Shown one piece after another: positions 51,793-60,878 of a DNA stretch of 64,000 nt. Both the position numbers and the translations under genes were made by a program. The DNA comes from Prevotellaceae bacterium UBA3627 (GTDB lineage Bacteria > Bacteroidota > Bacteroidia > Bacteroidales > Bacteroidaceae), in NCBI GenBank assembly GCA_002373375.1, contig DFLE01000024.1, positions 1-64,000 of the forward strand. The letters run 5' to 3'. The number at the start of each line of letters is the position of its first letter. Positions within the stretch are counted from its first letter, which is position 1. The notes under the pieces are model-generated. The model worked only from the letters and a program-made list of their open reading frames with translations. It searched no databases and was not told the origin of the DNA.

Positions 51793-53976
51793 TTAGTTCG
51801 CATTCTCTGAGACATACAACAGGCGTATCAAGCGTATGTCCTCCTCAGAGTAGTCCTCTGCCAACTCCTCGTATGCTTCAGTAAGAGAGTCGGTCTCTGC
51901 CTCCTCAAAGTATGCATAGATGTCATCAAACTGCTCCTCGTCCATCGCTTGCTCTACGTAGTATCTCAGGTCAACGCGGGTGCCGCTATATACTATTGCC
52001 TCAAGTTCGTCCAGCAACTCGGAGAACTTCAGGTGTAACGACTGGGCTATCTCATCCAAAGGCATCTTGCGGTCTATGCAGCCTATTATCTTTACTTTGC
52101 CTACAGATTTGTTGGCGATGCTCTTGACACGTATATCCTCAGGGCGCACAATGTCGTTCTCCTCGCAATAGAGCTTTATCTGCTTGATGAAAGGCTCGCC
52201 GTAACGCAGGGCCTTGCCGCGGCCCACACCTTGTATCTTCTGCAGCTCGTCCATCGTGACAGGGTACATGGTGGCCATCTGCTCGATGGATGTGTCCATG
52301 AAGACTATATACGGTTGCACTCCTTTCTGGCGTGCCACATCGCGTCTCAAGGCCTTGAGGATGTTATACAACTGCTCGTCAAGGGCTCCGGTATGAACGG
52401 CGCTTTCCTCGTAGTCGTCATTAAATACGTTATCCTCGGTGACATAGAACGGTGCTATGTCTGCCGGTGATTCCTTGGCTGCCTTATACCATCTCTTGCC
52501 GGCGGCAGTCAGTCTGAGCGCACTGCCGTTCTCTATATCCTTCTTTATGTATCCGTCAACAACTGCTTGCTTTATTACGGCGCTCCATAGGTTGTCGGCC
52601 AGTCCCTCACCGCAACCGAAATCCTCATGCTCGTTATGATGATGGGCCTCTATCTCATCTGTAGGACGTCCTTTGATAAAGTCAAGCACATAGTTGGCAC
52701 GTTGTGCTTCTTTCAATGCTGTAATGGCAGTGATGAGGGCCTCAAGATATGCCTTGGCCTCTATCTTCTTCTTCGGATGTCGGCAGTTGTCACAGTTGCA
52801 GCAGTTGTCTTTGTCATAGTCTTCGCCGAAGTATCTCAGCAACATCTTACGGCGGCAGATGGATGCCTCGGCGTATGCTGACATCTCTTGCAGCAGATGC
52901 TTGTTGACCTCCTGTTCCGTGGACTGCTTGCTGTCTGTCAGTTTCTCCAACTTCTGCAGGTCGCTGCGTGAGTAGTAGGCTATGCATACACCCACGCCTC
53001 CATCGCGACCGGCGCGTCCTGTCTCCTGATAGTATCCTTCCAAAGACTTTGGTATGTCATAGTGTATGACATACCTCACGTCGGGTTTGTCTATTCCCAT
53101 ACCGAACGCTATGGTGGCGCATATCACATCGATACGCTCTGACAGAAAGGCCTCCTGCGTGTCATTGCGTACAGAAGTCTCCAGTCCGGCATGGTAAGGC
53201 GCTGCCTTGATGTCATTGGTGCGTAGCACCTCGGCGAGTTCCTCCACTCTCTTTCTTGACAGACAATATACTATGCCGCTCTGACCTTCATGCTGTTTGA
53301 TGAACCTCACAATCTGCTTGTCCACGTCATGAGTCTTTGCCCTTACCTCATAGTACAGGTTAGGACGGTCGAACGAACTAAGGAAATCCTTTGCCGCAAC
53401 GATGCCGAGACTCTTCTTTATGTCCTGACGTACCTTCTCTGTAGCTGTGGCCGTAAGGGCTATGACAGGGGCTCTGCCTATATTGTCGATGATAGAGCGC
53501 AGGCGTCGGTATTCAGGACGGAAGTCATGGCCCCATTCTGATATGCAATGGGCTTCGTCTATGGCATAGAAAGATATCTTTATGCTGCGTAAGAAGTTGG
53601 AGTACTCCTCCTTGGCAAGTGACTCCGGTGCCATGTATAGTAACTTTGTAACACCGTTCCTTACATCTGCCTTGACCTTCTCTATGGCTGCAACGCCCAT
53701 CGTGGAGTTGAGGCAGTGAGCCACGCCGTCACGCTCGCTGATGCCGTTGATGGCGTCCACCTGGTTCTTCATCAGTGCGATGAGAGGTGACACCACGATA
53801 GCCATGCCGTCCATCATCAGCGATGGCAACTGGTAACACAAAGACTTACCACCGCCCGTTGGCATAAGCACAAAACAATCATTACCATCAAGCAAATGCT
53901 TGATTATCTCCTCCTGCTGACCCTTGAAAGTGTCGAAGCCGAAGTAATGCTTGAGTTGTGTGGTTAGGGCGTTCAA
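51793..53976 (-). CDS. recQ: ATP-dependent DNA helicase RecQ
   Basis: 727 residues. The helicase core has Walker A TGGGKS (40-45) and DEAH box DEAHCISEWGHDFRPEY (140 on), VIALTATATEKV, and motif VI YYQETGRAGRDG. The zinc-binding RQC part has CRRKMLLRYFGE and CCNCDNC. A winged-helix and an HRDC domain follow (about 545-625, LYNILKALRRDVARQKGV), then an extra C-terminal helical, acidic domain (SLTEAYEELAEDYSEEDIRL) common in Bacteroidetes RecQ. It functions in recombination and fork repair. It lies 20 nt after clpX in the same operon. Confidence 0.95.
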   Translation of the reverse strand: MNALTTQLKHYFGFDTFKGQQEEIIKHLLDGNDCFVLMPTGGGKSLCYQLPSLMMDGMAIVVSPLIALMKNQVDAINGISERDGVAHCLNSTMGVAAIEKVKADVRNGVTKLLYMAPESLAKEEYSNFLRSIKISFYAIDEAHCISEWGHDFRPEYRRLRSIIDNIGRAPVIALTATATEKVRQDIKKSLGIVAAKDFLSSFDRPNLYYEVRAKTHDVDKQIVRFIKQHEGQSGIVYCLSRKRVEELAEVLRTNDIKAAPYHAGLETSVRNDTQEAFLSERIDVICATIAFGMGIDKPDVRYVIHYDIPKSLEGYYQETGRAGRDGGVGVCIAYYSRSDLQKLEKLTDSKQSTEQEVNKHLLQEMSAYAEASICRRKMLLRYFGEDYDKDNCCNCDNCRHPKKKIEAKAYLEALITAITALKEAQRANYVLDFIKGRPTDEIEAHHHNEHEDFGCGEGLADNLWSAVIKQAVVDGYIKKDIENGSALRLTAAGKRWYKAAKESPADIAPFYVTEDNVFNDDYEESAVHTGALDEQLYNILKALRRDVARQKGVQPYIVFMDTSIEQMATMYPVTMDELQKIQGVGRGKALRYGEPFIKQIKLYCEENDIVRPEDIRVKSIANKSVGKVKIIGCIDRKMPLDEIAQSLHLKFSELLDELEAIVYSGTRVDLRYYVEQAMDEEQFDDIYAYFEEAETDSLTEAYEELAEDYSEEDIRLIRLLYVSENAN

Positions 53977-53996
53977 ATCCGGTATGTCTTATTAAG

Positions 53997-55271
53997 TCAG
54001 AATTTCTTTTCCAGTTGTTCTTTTGCGTACTCTTTCGTTACTTCAAACTTGTTGATACCCTTTGACGGTGCATTGTACATGGCATCTGTCATTATGGTCT
54101 CAACAATTGAGCGCAGACCGCGCGCACCGAGCTTGTACTCTATCGCCTTGTCAACGATGAAGTCAAGTGCCTCTGTGGTGAACGTCAGTTCTATCTTGTC
54201 CATCTTGAAGAGCTTGATGTACTGGCGTACGATGGAGTTCTTTGGTTCCACCAATATGCGGCGCAGTGCATCTCTGTCAAGAGGGTTAAGGTGTGTCAGT
54301 ACAGGCAGACGACCTATGATTTCGGGTATCAATCCGAATGACTTCAGGTCTTGTGGTGCCACGTACTGCATCATGTCGTTCTTGTCAATGCGCTTTACGT
54401 TCTGTACACTGTTATATCCTATGGTATGGGCATTCATGCGCTGTGCTATCTTACGCTCTATGCCGTCAAAGGCACCACCGCAGATAAACAGTATGTTTCT
54501 TGTGTTAAGATGTATATACTCCTGGTCAGGGTGCTTGCGTCCACCCTTTGGCGGTACGTTGACGATAGTGCCCTCAAGCAACTTGAGCAGTCCTTGCTGC
54601 ACACCCTCTCCGCTTACGTCGCGTGTTATGCTTGGGTTGTCACTCTTGCGGGCTATCTTGTCAATCTCGTCAATAAACACGATGCCTCTCTCTGCTGCCT
54701 TCTGGTTGTAGTCGGCCACCTGCAGCAGGCGTGTAAGGATGCTCTCCACGTCCTCGCCTACATAGCCGGCCTCGGTGAATACCGTGGCATCGACAATGGT
54801 GAAGGGCACGTTGAGCAGACGGGCTATGGTGCGTGCAAGTAAGGTCTTACCCGTACCGGTGGAGCCTACCATTATGATATTGCTCTTCTCTATCTCTACC
54901 CCGTCGTCTTCCTCTTTCTGTGACAAGCGTTTATAGTGGTTATATACTGCCACTGACAGATATTTCTTTGCGTCGTCCTGACCTATGATATATTCATCCA
55001 GGTAAGCCTTTATCTCCTGCGGTTTAGGTACGTTACTCATATTCACGGCCTCCAGGTCCTTTGAACCGGCTGCCATCTCGGCTATCTGGTTAGAGGTGAG
55101 GTTTTTCTCCGCCGCCTCCGCTCCTTGTCCGTGAAACACCGTCTGTGTTATCTGATATGCCTGAGCCGCACATTCATCACAGATATACCCTTGCATACCT
55201 GTGATGAGCATGTTCACCTCGTCTTCTCCTCTGCCGCAGAAGCTGCAGCAATTTTGCTTTCTTTTAACCAT
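53997..55271 (-). CDS. clpX: ClpX unfoldase subunit of the ClpXP protease
   Basis: 424 residues. The N-terminal zinc domain has Cys9, Cys12, Cys31 and Cys34. The AAA+ module has Walker A GSTGTGKT (136-143), Walker [12 protein letters not shown], sensor and arginine motifs, and the RKH-type pore residues. The C-terminal small domain includes [13 protein letters not shown]. It unfolds tagged substrates into ClpP. It is separated from clpP by 141 nt that hold a GC-rich repeat. Confidence 0.97.
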   Translation of the reverse strand: MVKRKQNCCSFCGRGEDEVNMLITGMQGYICDECAAQAYQITQTVFHGQGAEAAEKNLTSNQIAEMAAGSKDLEAVNMSNVPKPQEIKAYLDEYIIGQDDAKKYLSVAVYNHYKRLSQKEEDDGVEIEKSNIIMVGSTGTGKTLLARTIARLLNVPFTIVDATVFTEAGYVGEDVESILTRLLQVADYNQKAAERGIVFIDEIDKIARKSDNPSITRDVSGEGVQQGLLKLLEGTIVNVPPKGGRKHPDQEYIHLNTRNILFICGGAFDGIERKIAQRMNAHTIGYNSVQNVKRIDKNDMMQYVAPQDLKSFGLIPEIIGRLPVLTHLNPLDRDALRRILVEPKNSIVRQYIKLFKMDKIELTFTTEALDFIVDKAIEYKLGARGLRSIVETIMTDAMYNAPSKGINKFEVTKEYAKEQLEKKF

Positions 55272-55299
55272 CTGTTTGGTCGTTTATTCGTTTGGTCGT

Positions 55300-55412
55300 T
55301 TGGGGCAGTCTCCCCTTCCTCGCTTTGAGGATAAGGGCGGGTCTGTTGGCTGTGTTGCCGTTAGGGACTGTTCACCTTTCCCTCACTGCGAGGGTATGGG
55401 TGGGGACTTCCC
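55300..55412. repeat. GC-rich palindromic repeat(s) between clpP and clpX (copy 2)
   Basis: Contains CTCCCCTTCCTCGCTTTGAG, GGATAAGGGCGGG and CCCTCACTGCGAGGG followed by GTGGGGACTTCCC. It resembles the copies at 781, 60840 and 62801. It would fold strongly in the clpP-clpX mRNA. Confidence 0.5.
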
Positions 55413-56087
55413 TTATCCCTTCTTTACCAACACCTGGTCTATCATACCATACTCCTTGGCCTCCTCTGCCGTCATCCAGTAGTTGCGGTCAGAGTCCTGC
55501 CATACCTTCTCATACGGTGTGTGTGAGTGGTTGCTTATTATGGTGTAAAGCTCTTTCTTGAACTTCTGTATCTCCTTTGCCTCTATCTCTATGTCTGAGG
55601 CCTGTCCCTGTACTCCGCCAAGAGGCTGGTGTATCATAACACGACTGTGGGGCAGGGCCTGGCGCTTGCCTTCCTTGCCGGCCACGAGCAACACCGCACC
55701 CATAGAGGCTGCCATACCGGTACAGATAGTAGCTACGTCACTTGATATGAACTGCATGGTGTCATATATGCCAAGACCTGCCGTAACGCTGCCACCAGGG
55801 CTGTTGATATAGATAGAGATGTCTTTGTCTGGCTCTGTAGAGTCAAGGTAGAGCAGCTGCGCCTGTATGGTGTTTGACGTGTAGTCGTTTATCTCTGTTC
55901 CAAGGAAGATGATACGCTCCATCATAAGTCTTGAGAAGACGTCCATCTGGGTAACGTTGAGCTGGCGCTCCTCCAGAATATAAGGGTTGAGATACTGGTT
56001 TCTTGCTCTCATTACCTCATCAAATGCCAGACCGCTCATTCCGGTGCGGTCCATGGCAAACTTGCGAAAATCACTTGTAATATTCAT
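55413..56087 (-). CDS. clpP: ClpP serine protease subunit
   Basis: 224 residues. The S14 fold has catalytic Ser128 in TGMAASMG and His153 in RVMIHQPLGG, with the Asp in the following helix region. SIYINSPGGSVTAGLGIYD and ERIIFLG are typical. The N-terminal 20 residues are a short propeptide-like lead. It forms the tetradecameric chamber with ClpX. It lies 16 nt after ctp. In many Bacteroidales tig (trigger factor) occupies the upstream position; here a carboxy-terminal processing protease does. Confidence 0.97.
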   Translation of the reverse strand: MNITSDFRKFAMDRTGMSGLAFDEVMRARNQYLNPYILEERQLNVTQMDVFSRLMMERIIFLGTEINDYTSNTIQAQLLYLDSTEPDKDISIYINSPGGSVTAGLGIYDTMQFISSDVATICTGMAASMGAVLLVAGKEGKRQALPHSRVMIHQPLGGVQGQASDIEIEAKEIQKFKKELYTIISNHSHTPYEKVWQDSDRNYWMTAEEAKEYGMIDQVLVKKG

Positions 56088-56103
56088 TTGTTCTATTCGT
56101 TTT

Positions 56104-57693
56104 TTACTTAAATGTTTTCAGGGCTGCCTTCACGGTGTCGTCATATCTGTTAAGATATTCCACCCAGGCTTGCTCATTCATTATATTATATATTATGCGT
56201 GAATTAATATACTGTTCCAACAGACTATGCGACTTCTTTATCATGAGATTGCGACGCTGTAAGCCGTGTGAGTCGCCATAGGTAGCAAACTGCTCCACTG
56301 TGTTCTGTTTTACCAGGTAGTCTGCCAAGGCGTTCATCTCACGGAAGGAGTTTAGCTTGAGCCTGTTCTCGTCTGTATATACAAAGGCAAACTGCATTAT
56401 CAAACCTGTTATTGACGCCTCCTTGTAATAGGATGTCACGTTTGTGGTGTCCTCAGCCACGAAGATGTCAGGTGTGATGCCACCGCCGCCAAATACTATG
56501 CGTCCGCCTACAGTCTTGTACTGCGGTCCCTCATGCTTTATGCTGTCCTGGTTGAAATACTCACCGTGCTCATATCTCGTGATAAGGTCCTTCTGGTAGT
56601 CATCGCCGCTTCCCATAGAGTAAGGTTTCTGTATGCAGCGTCCAGACGGAGTGTAGTAACGTGCCACGGTGAGACGTATTATGGAACCGTCAGGGAAACC
56701 TATCTGCTGTTGCACCAGTCCCTTGCCGAAGGAGCGTCTGCCTACTATCATCGCCCTGTCATTATCTTGCATAGCACCGGCGAATATCTCGCTGGCAGAT
56801 GCTGATGCCTCATTGATGAGCACCGCTAACGGCATCTGCTGGTAGGAACCGCGGCCGTCACTCTTGTAGTCCTGGCGCTGTACCTTGCGTCCCTCTGTAT
56901 ATACTATGAGACGGTTCTTTGGCAGGAACTCATTGGCCATCTGCACTGCTGCCTCAAGATAGCCACCGGCATTGTCGCGCAGGTCAATAATCAGGTGGTG
57001 CATATTGTGTGATGAGAGTGAGGCCAGTGCCACGAGCATCTCTGCATAGGTGTTCTCGCCGAAGTTCTTTATGCGTATATAGCCAGTATCTTCGTCTATC
57101 ATATAGCTGGCGGTAACGCTGTGTGTCTTTATCTCTCCACGTGTTATTTCAAATGTCTGTGGCTTGGTGGAACCGTAACGCAGCACCGTGACCTTTACCT
57201 TAGACTTGTCTGGTCCCTTCAATCTGTGTACGGCCTCCTCATTGGTCACCTCCTTGCCTACGAAAGGTTTACCGTCAACCCCTATTATCTTGTCGCCGGC
57301 TATAAGACCTACCTTCTGTGCCGGACCGCCCTCTATCACATTCTGCACATGTATGGTGTCCTGTCGGATGACAAACTCTATGCCTATGCCGTAGAAGGAA
57401 CCCTTCAGGTCATCGGTGGCATCGCGTGCTTCCTTGGCAGAGATATACACCGAGTGGGGATCAAGCTCTGATAGTATCTGTGGGATGGCTTTCTCCACCA
57501 GCGAGTTTATGTCAACCGTATCTACATATTGGTCATCAATGATGTGCAGCAGGTTGTTAAGCCTGTTGGAACCCGAATTGACAATGCTCAGCTTGTTACC
57601 CGAGAAATGATTGGCATAAAACGTGCCTATAAGAATACCTATTATGACACACAATGCCATAATTAGGGGCATATATCTGTTTTTGCTGTTCAC
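56104..57693 (-). CDS. ctp: S41 carboxy-terminal processing protease (CtpA/Prc type)
   Basis: 529 residues with an N-terminal signal anchor (MPLIMALCVIIGILIGTFYA). A helical domain (LNNLLHIIDDQYVD) is followed by a PDZ domain (about 90-170, VQNVIEGGPAQKVGLIAGDK, KIIGVDGKPFVG) and the S41 core with LIIDLRDNAGGYLEAAV. The catalytic Ser is in NEASASASEIFAGAM (near 300), the Lys in GRRSFGKGLVQQ. A C-terminal helical extension follows. It is a periplasmic protease that trims C-termini. Promoter TAACTTTG (minus) lies at 57723-57730. It is first in the long clp-recQ-mrp series. Confidence 0.93.
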   Translation of the reverse strand: MNSKNRYMPLIMALCVIIGILIGTFYANHFSGNKLSIVNSGSNRLNNLLHIIDDQYVDTVDINSLVEKAIPQILSELDPHSVYISAKEARDATDDLKGSFYGIGIEFVIRQDTIHVQNVIEGGPAQKVGLIAGDKIIGVDGKPFVGKEVTNEEAVHRLKGPDKSKVKVTVLRYGSTKPQTFEITRGEIKTHSVTASYMIDEDTGYIRIKNFGENTYAEMLVALASLSSHNMHHLIIDLRDNAGGYLEAAVQMANEFLPKNRLIVYTEGRKVQRQDYKSDGRGSYQQMPLAVLINEASASASEIFAGAMQDNDRAMIVGRRSFGKGLVQQQIGFPDGSIIRLTVARYYTPSGRCIQKPYSMGSGDDYQKDLITRYEHGEYFNQDSIKHEGPQYKTVGGRIVFGGGGITPDIFVAEDTTNVTSYYKEASITGLIMQFAFVYTDENRLKLNSFREMNALADYLVKQNTVEQFATYGDSHGLQRRNLMIKKSHSLLEQYINSRIIYNIMNEQAWVEYLNRYDDTVKAALKTFK

Positions 57694-57722
57694 GCTTATG
57701 ATTTTTTGTATTGATTATATTA

Positions 57723-57730
57723 CAAAGTTA
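57723..57730 (-). promoter_or_regulatory. promoter of the ctp-clp operon (TAACTTTG, minus strand)
   Basis: CAAAGTTA on the plus strand; 30 nt upstream of the ctp ATG. The rest of 57731-57949 is A+T-rich with no gene seen; an ACAGATT/AATCTGT stem (57945-57962) overlaps the stop of the Crp-family gene. Confidence 0.62.
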
Positions 57731-57949
57731 CATTTTTTTTTCTAAATAACAATGTTTTTTGTCCTTAAAAGTGTATGCTAAACAGTTAAAAAACATTTTC
57801 AGGTCAATGTGCGTGTACATGGTTGATAGTAAGTAAGCTGTTTGTGAATCTTAGACAAGCAGGGTATGTTGCAGAGCTGCCATACTCTAAAGGCTTTTAT
57901 AATGAATGCATGATTGCCATAATAAACAGGTTGCCTGTGTGCTGACAGA

Positions 57950-58609
57950 TTAGAGAATCTGTAGTGCTGGTACTTCTATTATTCCTCTGCGTAGTATGAT
58001 TTTCTCCTGTTGCTGCATCTGGTTGAGTGCCACAGACACCTCAAGACGTGAGATGTTGAGTTCGTCAGCCAGTTGCTGCATGGTGATGTATAGAGTCTTG
58101 CGACCGTAGGGGTAGCGGCAGCGGTGCTTGATGAAGTTGGTGATGCAGTGACTTGGGTCTGTATTGTTTCCTTGCCATGGCAAAGACTCATAGTGCTGTG
58201 TCTGCCGGCTTATCGCATTGAGGAAGTTGAGGCGTACGATGAGATGCTGTGCGAAGAGCGACAGCAACTGCTCCTTGCTGATGGACAGCGTGTCACATGA
58301 CGTCTGTGCTACATAGGATGACAGGTAGTTGGTGGTGAGTCCGAAAAGTTTGTCGGGTTCTATCATCAGCGGACTGTCCACACGTTCCACCATGCGGTAG
58401 CCGTGGTTGTCAGAACAGGTGTTGATGTCTGTCCATCCGTGTGTGGTGAGTACCAGTGACTGTGCCGCGTCATACTCCTTGATATACGTGCTTCCACGTT
58501 TGTGGTGACGTATATTGAAGTGTGTGGTTGTGGTAATGTCTGCCAGTTGGCTCTCAGTCATGCCTGTGAAGAGTGGCAGACGCTTTATGTCATCGGTACT
58601 GATGAACAT
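57950..58609 (-). CDS. Crp/Fnr-family transcription regulator
   Basis: 219 residues. The N-terminal half is a cNMP-binding-type jelly roll (LPLFTGMTESQLADI, GSTYIKEYDAAQSLVLTTHG), without the Arg/Glu set of true cAMP binding that I can place. A dimer helix (SLFAQHLIVRLNFLNAISRQ) and a C-terminal winged HTH (MQQLADELNISRLEVSVALN) follow. The pattern is that of Bacteroidetes Crp/Fnr regulators, which may sense redox or other ligands. It is last in the series headed by DUF4199; position after apbE (31 nt) suggests a link to flavin or redox functions (inference). Confidence 0.85.
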   Translation of the reverse strand: MFISTDDIKRLPLFTGMTESQLADITTTTHFNIRHHKRGSTYIKEYDAAQSLVLTTHGWTDINTCSDNHGYRMVERVDSPLMIEPDKLFGLTTNYLSSYVAQTSCDTLSISKEQLLSLFAQHLIVRLNFLNAISRQTQHYESLPWQGNNTDPSHCITNFIKHRCRYPYGRKTLYITMQQLADELNISRLEVSVALNQMQQQEKIILRRGIIEVPALQIL

Positions 58610-58640
58610 GAGACACGAATGTTTTTGCAGCTGATTAGTT

Positions 58641-59669
58641 TTAATCCGTTGTGATGTACTTCTTCATCTGTGGGGAGTGCCATACGGAGTAGTCTCCCTT
58701 GGCATCGGTGTAGATGAAATATGCCATCATCTCAGGGTGACGGGCAAGAATCTTTTGGGCCTCCTCCAGTCCGAGCACCATAAACGATGTGGCATAGGCG
58801 TCGGCTTGCATACATGTGGGAGCCAATACAGTGGCTGACAGTATGTTGTGTTGCACTGGTCGTCCGGTATGCGGGTCTATGGTGTGGGCGTATTTCTTGC
58901 CGTTACGATAGTAGAAGTTGCGGTAGTTGCCGGAGGTGGCCATGGCTACGTCGGTGAGCGCCAGTATTGTCTGCAGTTCGTTGTCAATAGACAGCGAGTC
59001 GTCGTCAGGACGTGTAACCCCTATCTGCCATTTGTCTCCTGTGGGGTTCTTTCCGCGGCATACTATCTCGCCGCCTATCTCTACCATGTAGTCTGTTATG
59101 CCTTTAGAGGAAAGCATTTCCGCCACCTTGTCCACTGCGAAGCCCTTGGCTATGGCGCCGCAGTCGAGCATTACGTGTGGGTCTGCCTTGGTAAGTGTAC
59201 CTTTTGAGAGTGTAATCTTGTCATATCCCACAAAGGCACGCAGGCTGTCTATCTGGGTATCAGAAGGCATGGAGCCGTTCTTGAAACCGAAGCCCCATGC
59301 GTTGACCAATGGTGCTACGGTGATGTCAAAGGCGCCGTGGGTGTCGCGGTACACTTTACCTGCCTCTGTGATAACGTCTTCGAGAAGTTTGGTGACGATA
59401 ACGCCACTGCCGTCGCTGTTGTTTACGGCAGTGATAACCGACTGCTCGTTGAATGGTGACAGTGAGGAGTCTATGTCATGAAGCACTTTCTCTATGTCAG
59501 CCTTGTGATTGTCGGGGCAGAGGTAGGTGATGTTATATGACGTGCCAAAGATAAAGCCGGTGTCCTTCTGCCAGGAGCCTTTGCCGTTACATTTTCCAAA
59601 CGCCACAATAGCCACGAGGGTAGTGACGATGACGGGTAGCAGTATGGTGACGAGTGTCTTTCTGTTCAT
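58641..59669 (-). CDS. apbE: FAD:protein FMN transferase (ApbE)
   Basis: 342 residues with an N-terminal membrane anchor (VTILLPVIVTTLVAIVAF). ApbE signatures include GTSYNITY, LSPFNEQSVI, DITVAPLVNAWGFG, LDCGAIAKGFAVDKVAEM, VAMATSGNYRNFYYRNGK and HTIDPHTGRPVQ (Mg and FAD contacts). It attaches FMN covalently to Thr residues of Nqr/Rnf subunits in the periplasm. Its start overlaps the DUF6048 stop by four nt (ATGA), so they are translationally coupled. Confidence 0.95.
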   Translation of the reverse strand: MNRKTLVTILLPVIVTTLVAIVAFGKCNGKGSWQKDTGFIFGTSYNITYLCPDNHKADIEKVLHDIDSSLSPFNEQSVITAVNNSDGSGVIVTKLLEDVITEAGKVYRDTHGAFDITVAPLVNAWGFGFKNGSMPSDTQIDSLRAFVGYDKITLSKGTLTKADPHVMLDCGAIAKGFAVDKVAEMLSSKGITDYMVEIGGEIVCRGKNPTGDKWQIGVTRPDDDSLSIDNELQTILALTDVAMATSGNYRNFYYRNGKKYAHTIDPHTGRPVQHNILSATVLAPTCMQADAYATSFMVLGLEEAQKILARHPEMMAYFIYTDAKGDYSVWHSPQMKKYITTD

Positions 59670-60370
59670 AGCGTCTTCTTATTCTTTCTTCCTAACTCAA
59701 AGATAATGTTGAATGTTCCTCCCAACTTGTTGCCGTTCTTGCCGAATCCTGGTATGTACCACAGGGAGTTTGCTCCCATGTCTGACTGCGCCAGTTTCAT
59801 GCGGTAGCGGAAGCTCCATCCGAGGCGTAGTGGTCCCCATATATAGGCATCGACGGCAAAGAGCAGTTCCGCCCAGTGAAAGGCACATCTCTCTGTTGTG
59901 ACGGAGTAGGGGACTGTGCCACCCCAGTAAGGCACGTTGATGATGCCCTCTGCTTCTGTCTTGAAAGATGTGAAACCATATCGCGCGCCTACCAGAACAC
60001 GGTAGATGTCATGCTTGTTCTTAGCCATGTTGAGGTCGCAGCCCAGACGGAAGTAAGGTGCGTTGACCTTAGCCCCTATCTGTGTCACAATATCGGGCTC
60101 ATGGTTGGCAGAGCCGAGACCGGCCTCAATGGTAGGGAAGTAACGGTCGAGTAGGTTGACGCGCAATGCTGCTTCATACTGTCCGTAGTCGCTCACCATG
60201 CGCATCACGGTGCCGGCAAGGTCGTATGACACCGCCACTCCCCTGAAGAGTTGTATGCTGTCGCGCTCGTTTTCCTGTACGCGGTTGCCCTCTGCGGCTG
60301 CGCATTGAGGTAGCAGCAGACTAATAGCTGTCAGCCACACGTATAATGATATTCGTAACGTTGCCGTCAT
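59666..60370 (-). CDS. DUF6048-type outer-membrane barrel protein
   Basis: 234 residues with a signal peptide (LYVWLTAISLLLPQCAAA). The body is a small beta barrel: FRGVAVSYDLAGTVMRM, YFPTIEAGLGSANHEP, RVLVGARYGFTSF, LRLGWSFRYRMKLAQ and GTFNIIFELG near the end. It matches the Bacteroidales DUF6048 family that accompanies DUF6452 lipoproteins. Its first 50 bases overlap the 3' end of the DUF6452 gene; no later start would keep the signal peptide, so the overlap appears genuine. Function unknown. Confidence 0.72.
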   Translation of the reverse strand: MTATLRISLYVWLTAISLLLPQCAAAEGNRVQENERDSIQLFRGVAVSYDLAGTVMRMVSDYGQYEAALRVNLLDRYFPTIEAGLGSANHEPDIVTQIGAKVNAPYFRLGCDLNMAKNKHDIYRVLVGARYGFTSFKTEAEGIINVPYWGGTVPYSVTTERCAFHWAELLFAVDAYIWGPLRLGWSFRYRMKLAQSDMGANSLWYIPGFGKNGNKLGGTFNIIFELGRKNKKTL

Positions 60371-60815
60371 TGGTTACCTTCGGATTGTTTATTATAATGT
60401 CTTGAATGAAGTTGCTGGTGTGTGTCACGCCGGTAATGGTGTGGTTGTAGCGTGCGGCGCAGTCAACGGACTCGAGGTATGGCTCGTTGGTCTTGCTGAT
60501 GTGTATCTGGTCGCTTATCACCATAGAACTGTCTATAGACAGTGTGAGGGTGATGTCATCCACGTCGCCGTCATAGCTCATAGGCAGGTCAAGGTATGAT
60601 GTGTTAGCCTGCTGGTTGATATACACTGTGTCACCCTTTGTTATCTTACGGTTGAGTGTGACGCTGACGGGATATACCAAGGTGGCATCCTCGCCGTCGG
60701 CTGTCTGTATGACATAGTGGCACAGCACTGTACCGTTGAGCTTGCAGTCAATGGAAGAGCAGGCGCACAGTAAGGCTATGGCGGACAGGATTATTAAAAA
60801 TCTGATTTCTTTCAC
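60321..60815 (-). CDS. DUF6452-type lipoprotein
   Basis: 164 residues. The signal peptide ends with lipobox LLCAC; two adjacent cysteines (Cys18, or Cys20) could be lipidated. Mature part: IDCKLNGTVLCHYVIQ, TVYINQQANTSYLDLPM and INNPKVTNDGNVTNIIIRV. It pairs with DUF6048 as in other Bacteroidales. It overlaps the next gene by 50 nt. Role unknown; probably periplasmic partner of the barrel. Confidence 0.7.
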   Translation of the reverse strand: MKEIRFLIILSAIALLCACSSIDCKLNGTVLCHYVIQTADGEDATLVYPVSVTLNRKITKGDTVYINQQANTSYLDLPMSYDGDVDDITLTLSIDSSMVISDQIHISKTNEPYLESVDCAARYNHTITGVTHTSNFIQDIIINNPKVTNDGNVTNIIIRVADSY

Positions 60816-60839
60816 TCTGTAATATATGAATGTTACATC

Positions 60840-60878
60840 CGCAACCCCTCCCTCTCATGTGAGGGTGGGGTGGGGGCT
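60840..60878. repeat. GC-rich palindromic repeat (copy 3)
   Basis: CCCTC-TCATGT-GAGGG followed by TGGGGTGGGGGC, in the 63-nt gap between the glycosyltransferase and the DUF6452 gene. Confidence 0.5.

Noticed and set aside
54049..54711. 220-codon plus-strand frame
   Set aside because: Antisense to clpX, which is certain; Ser/Arg/Met-rich shadow.
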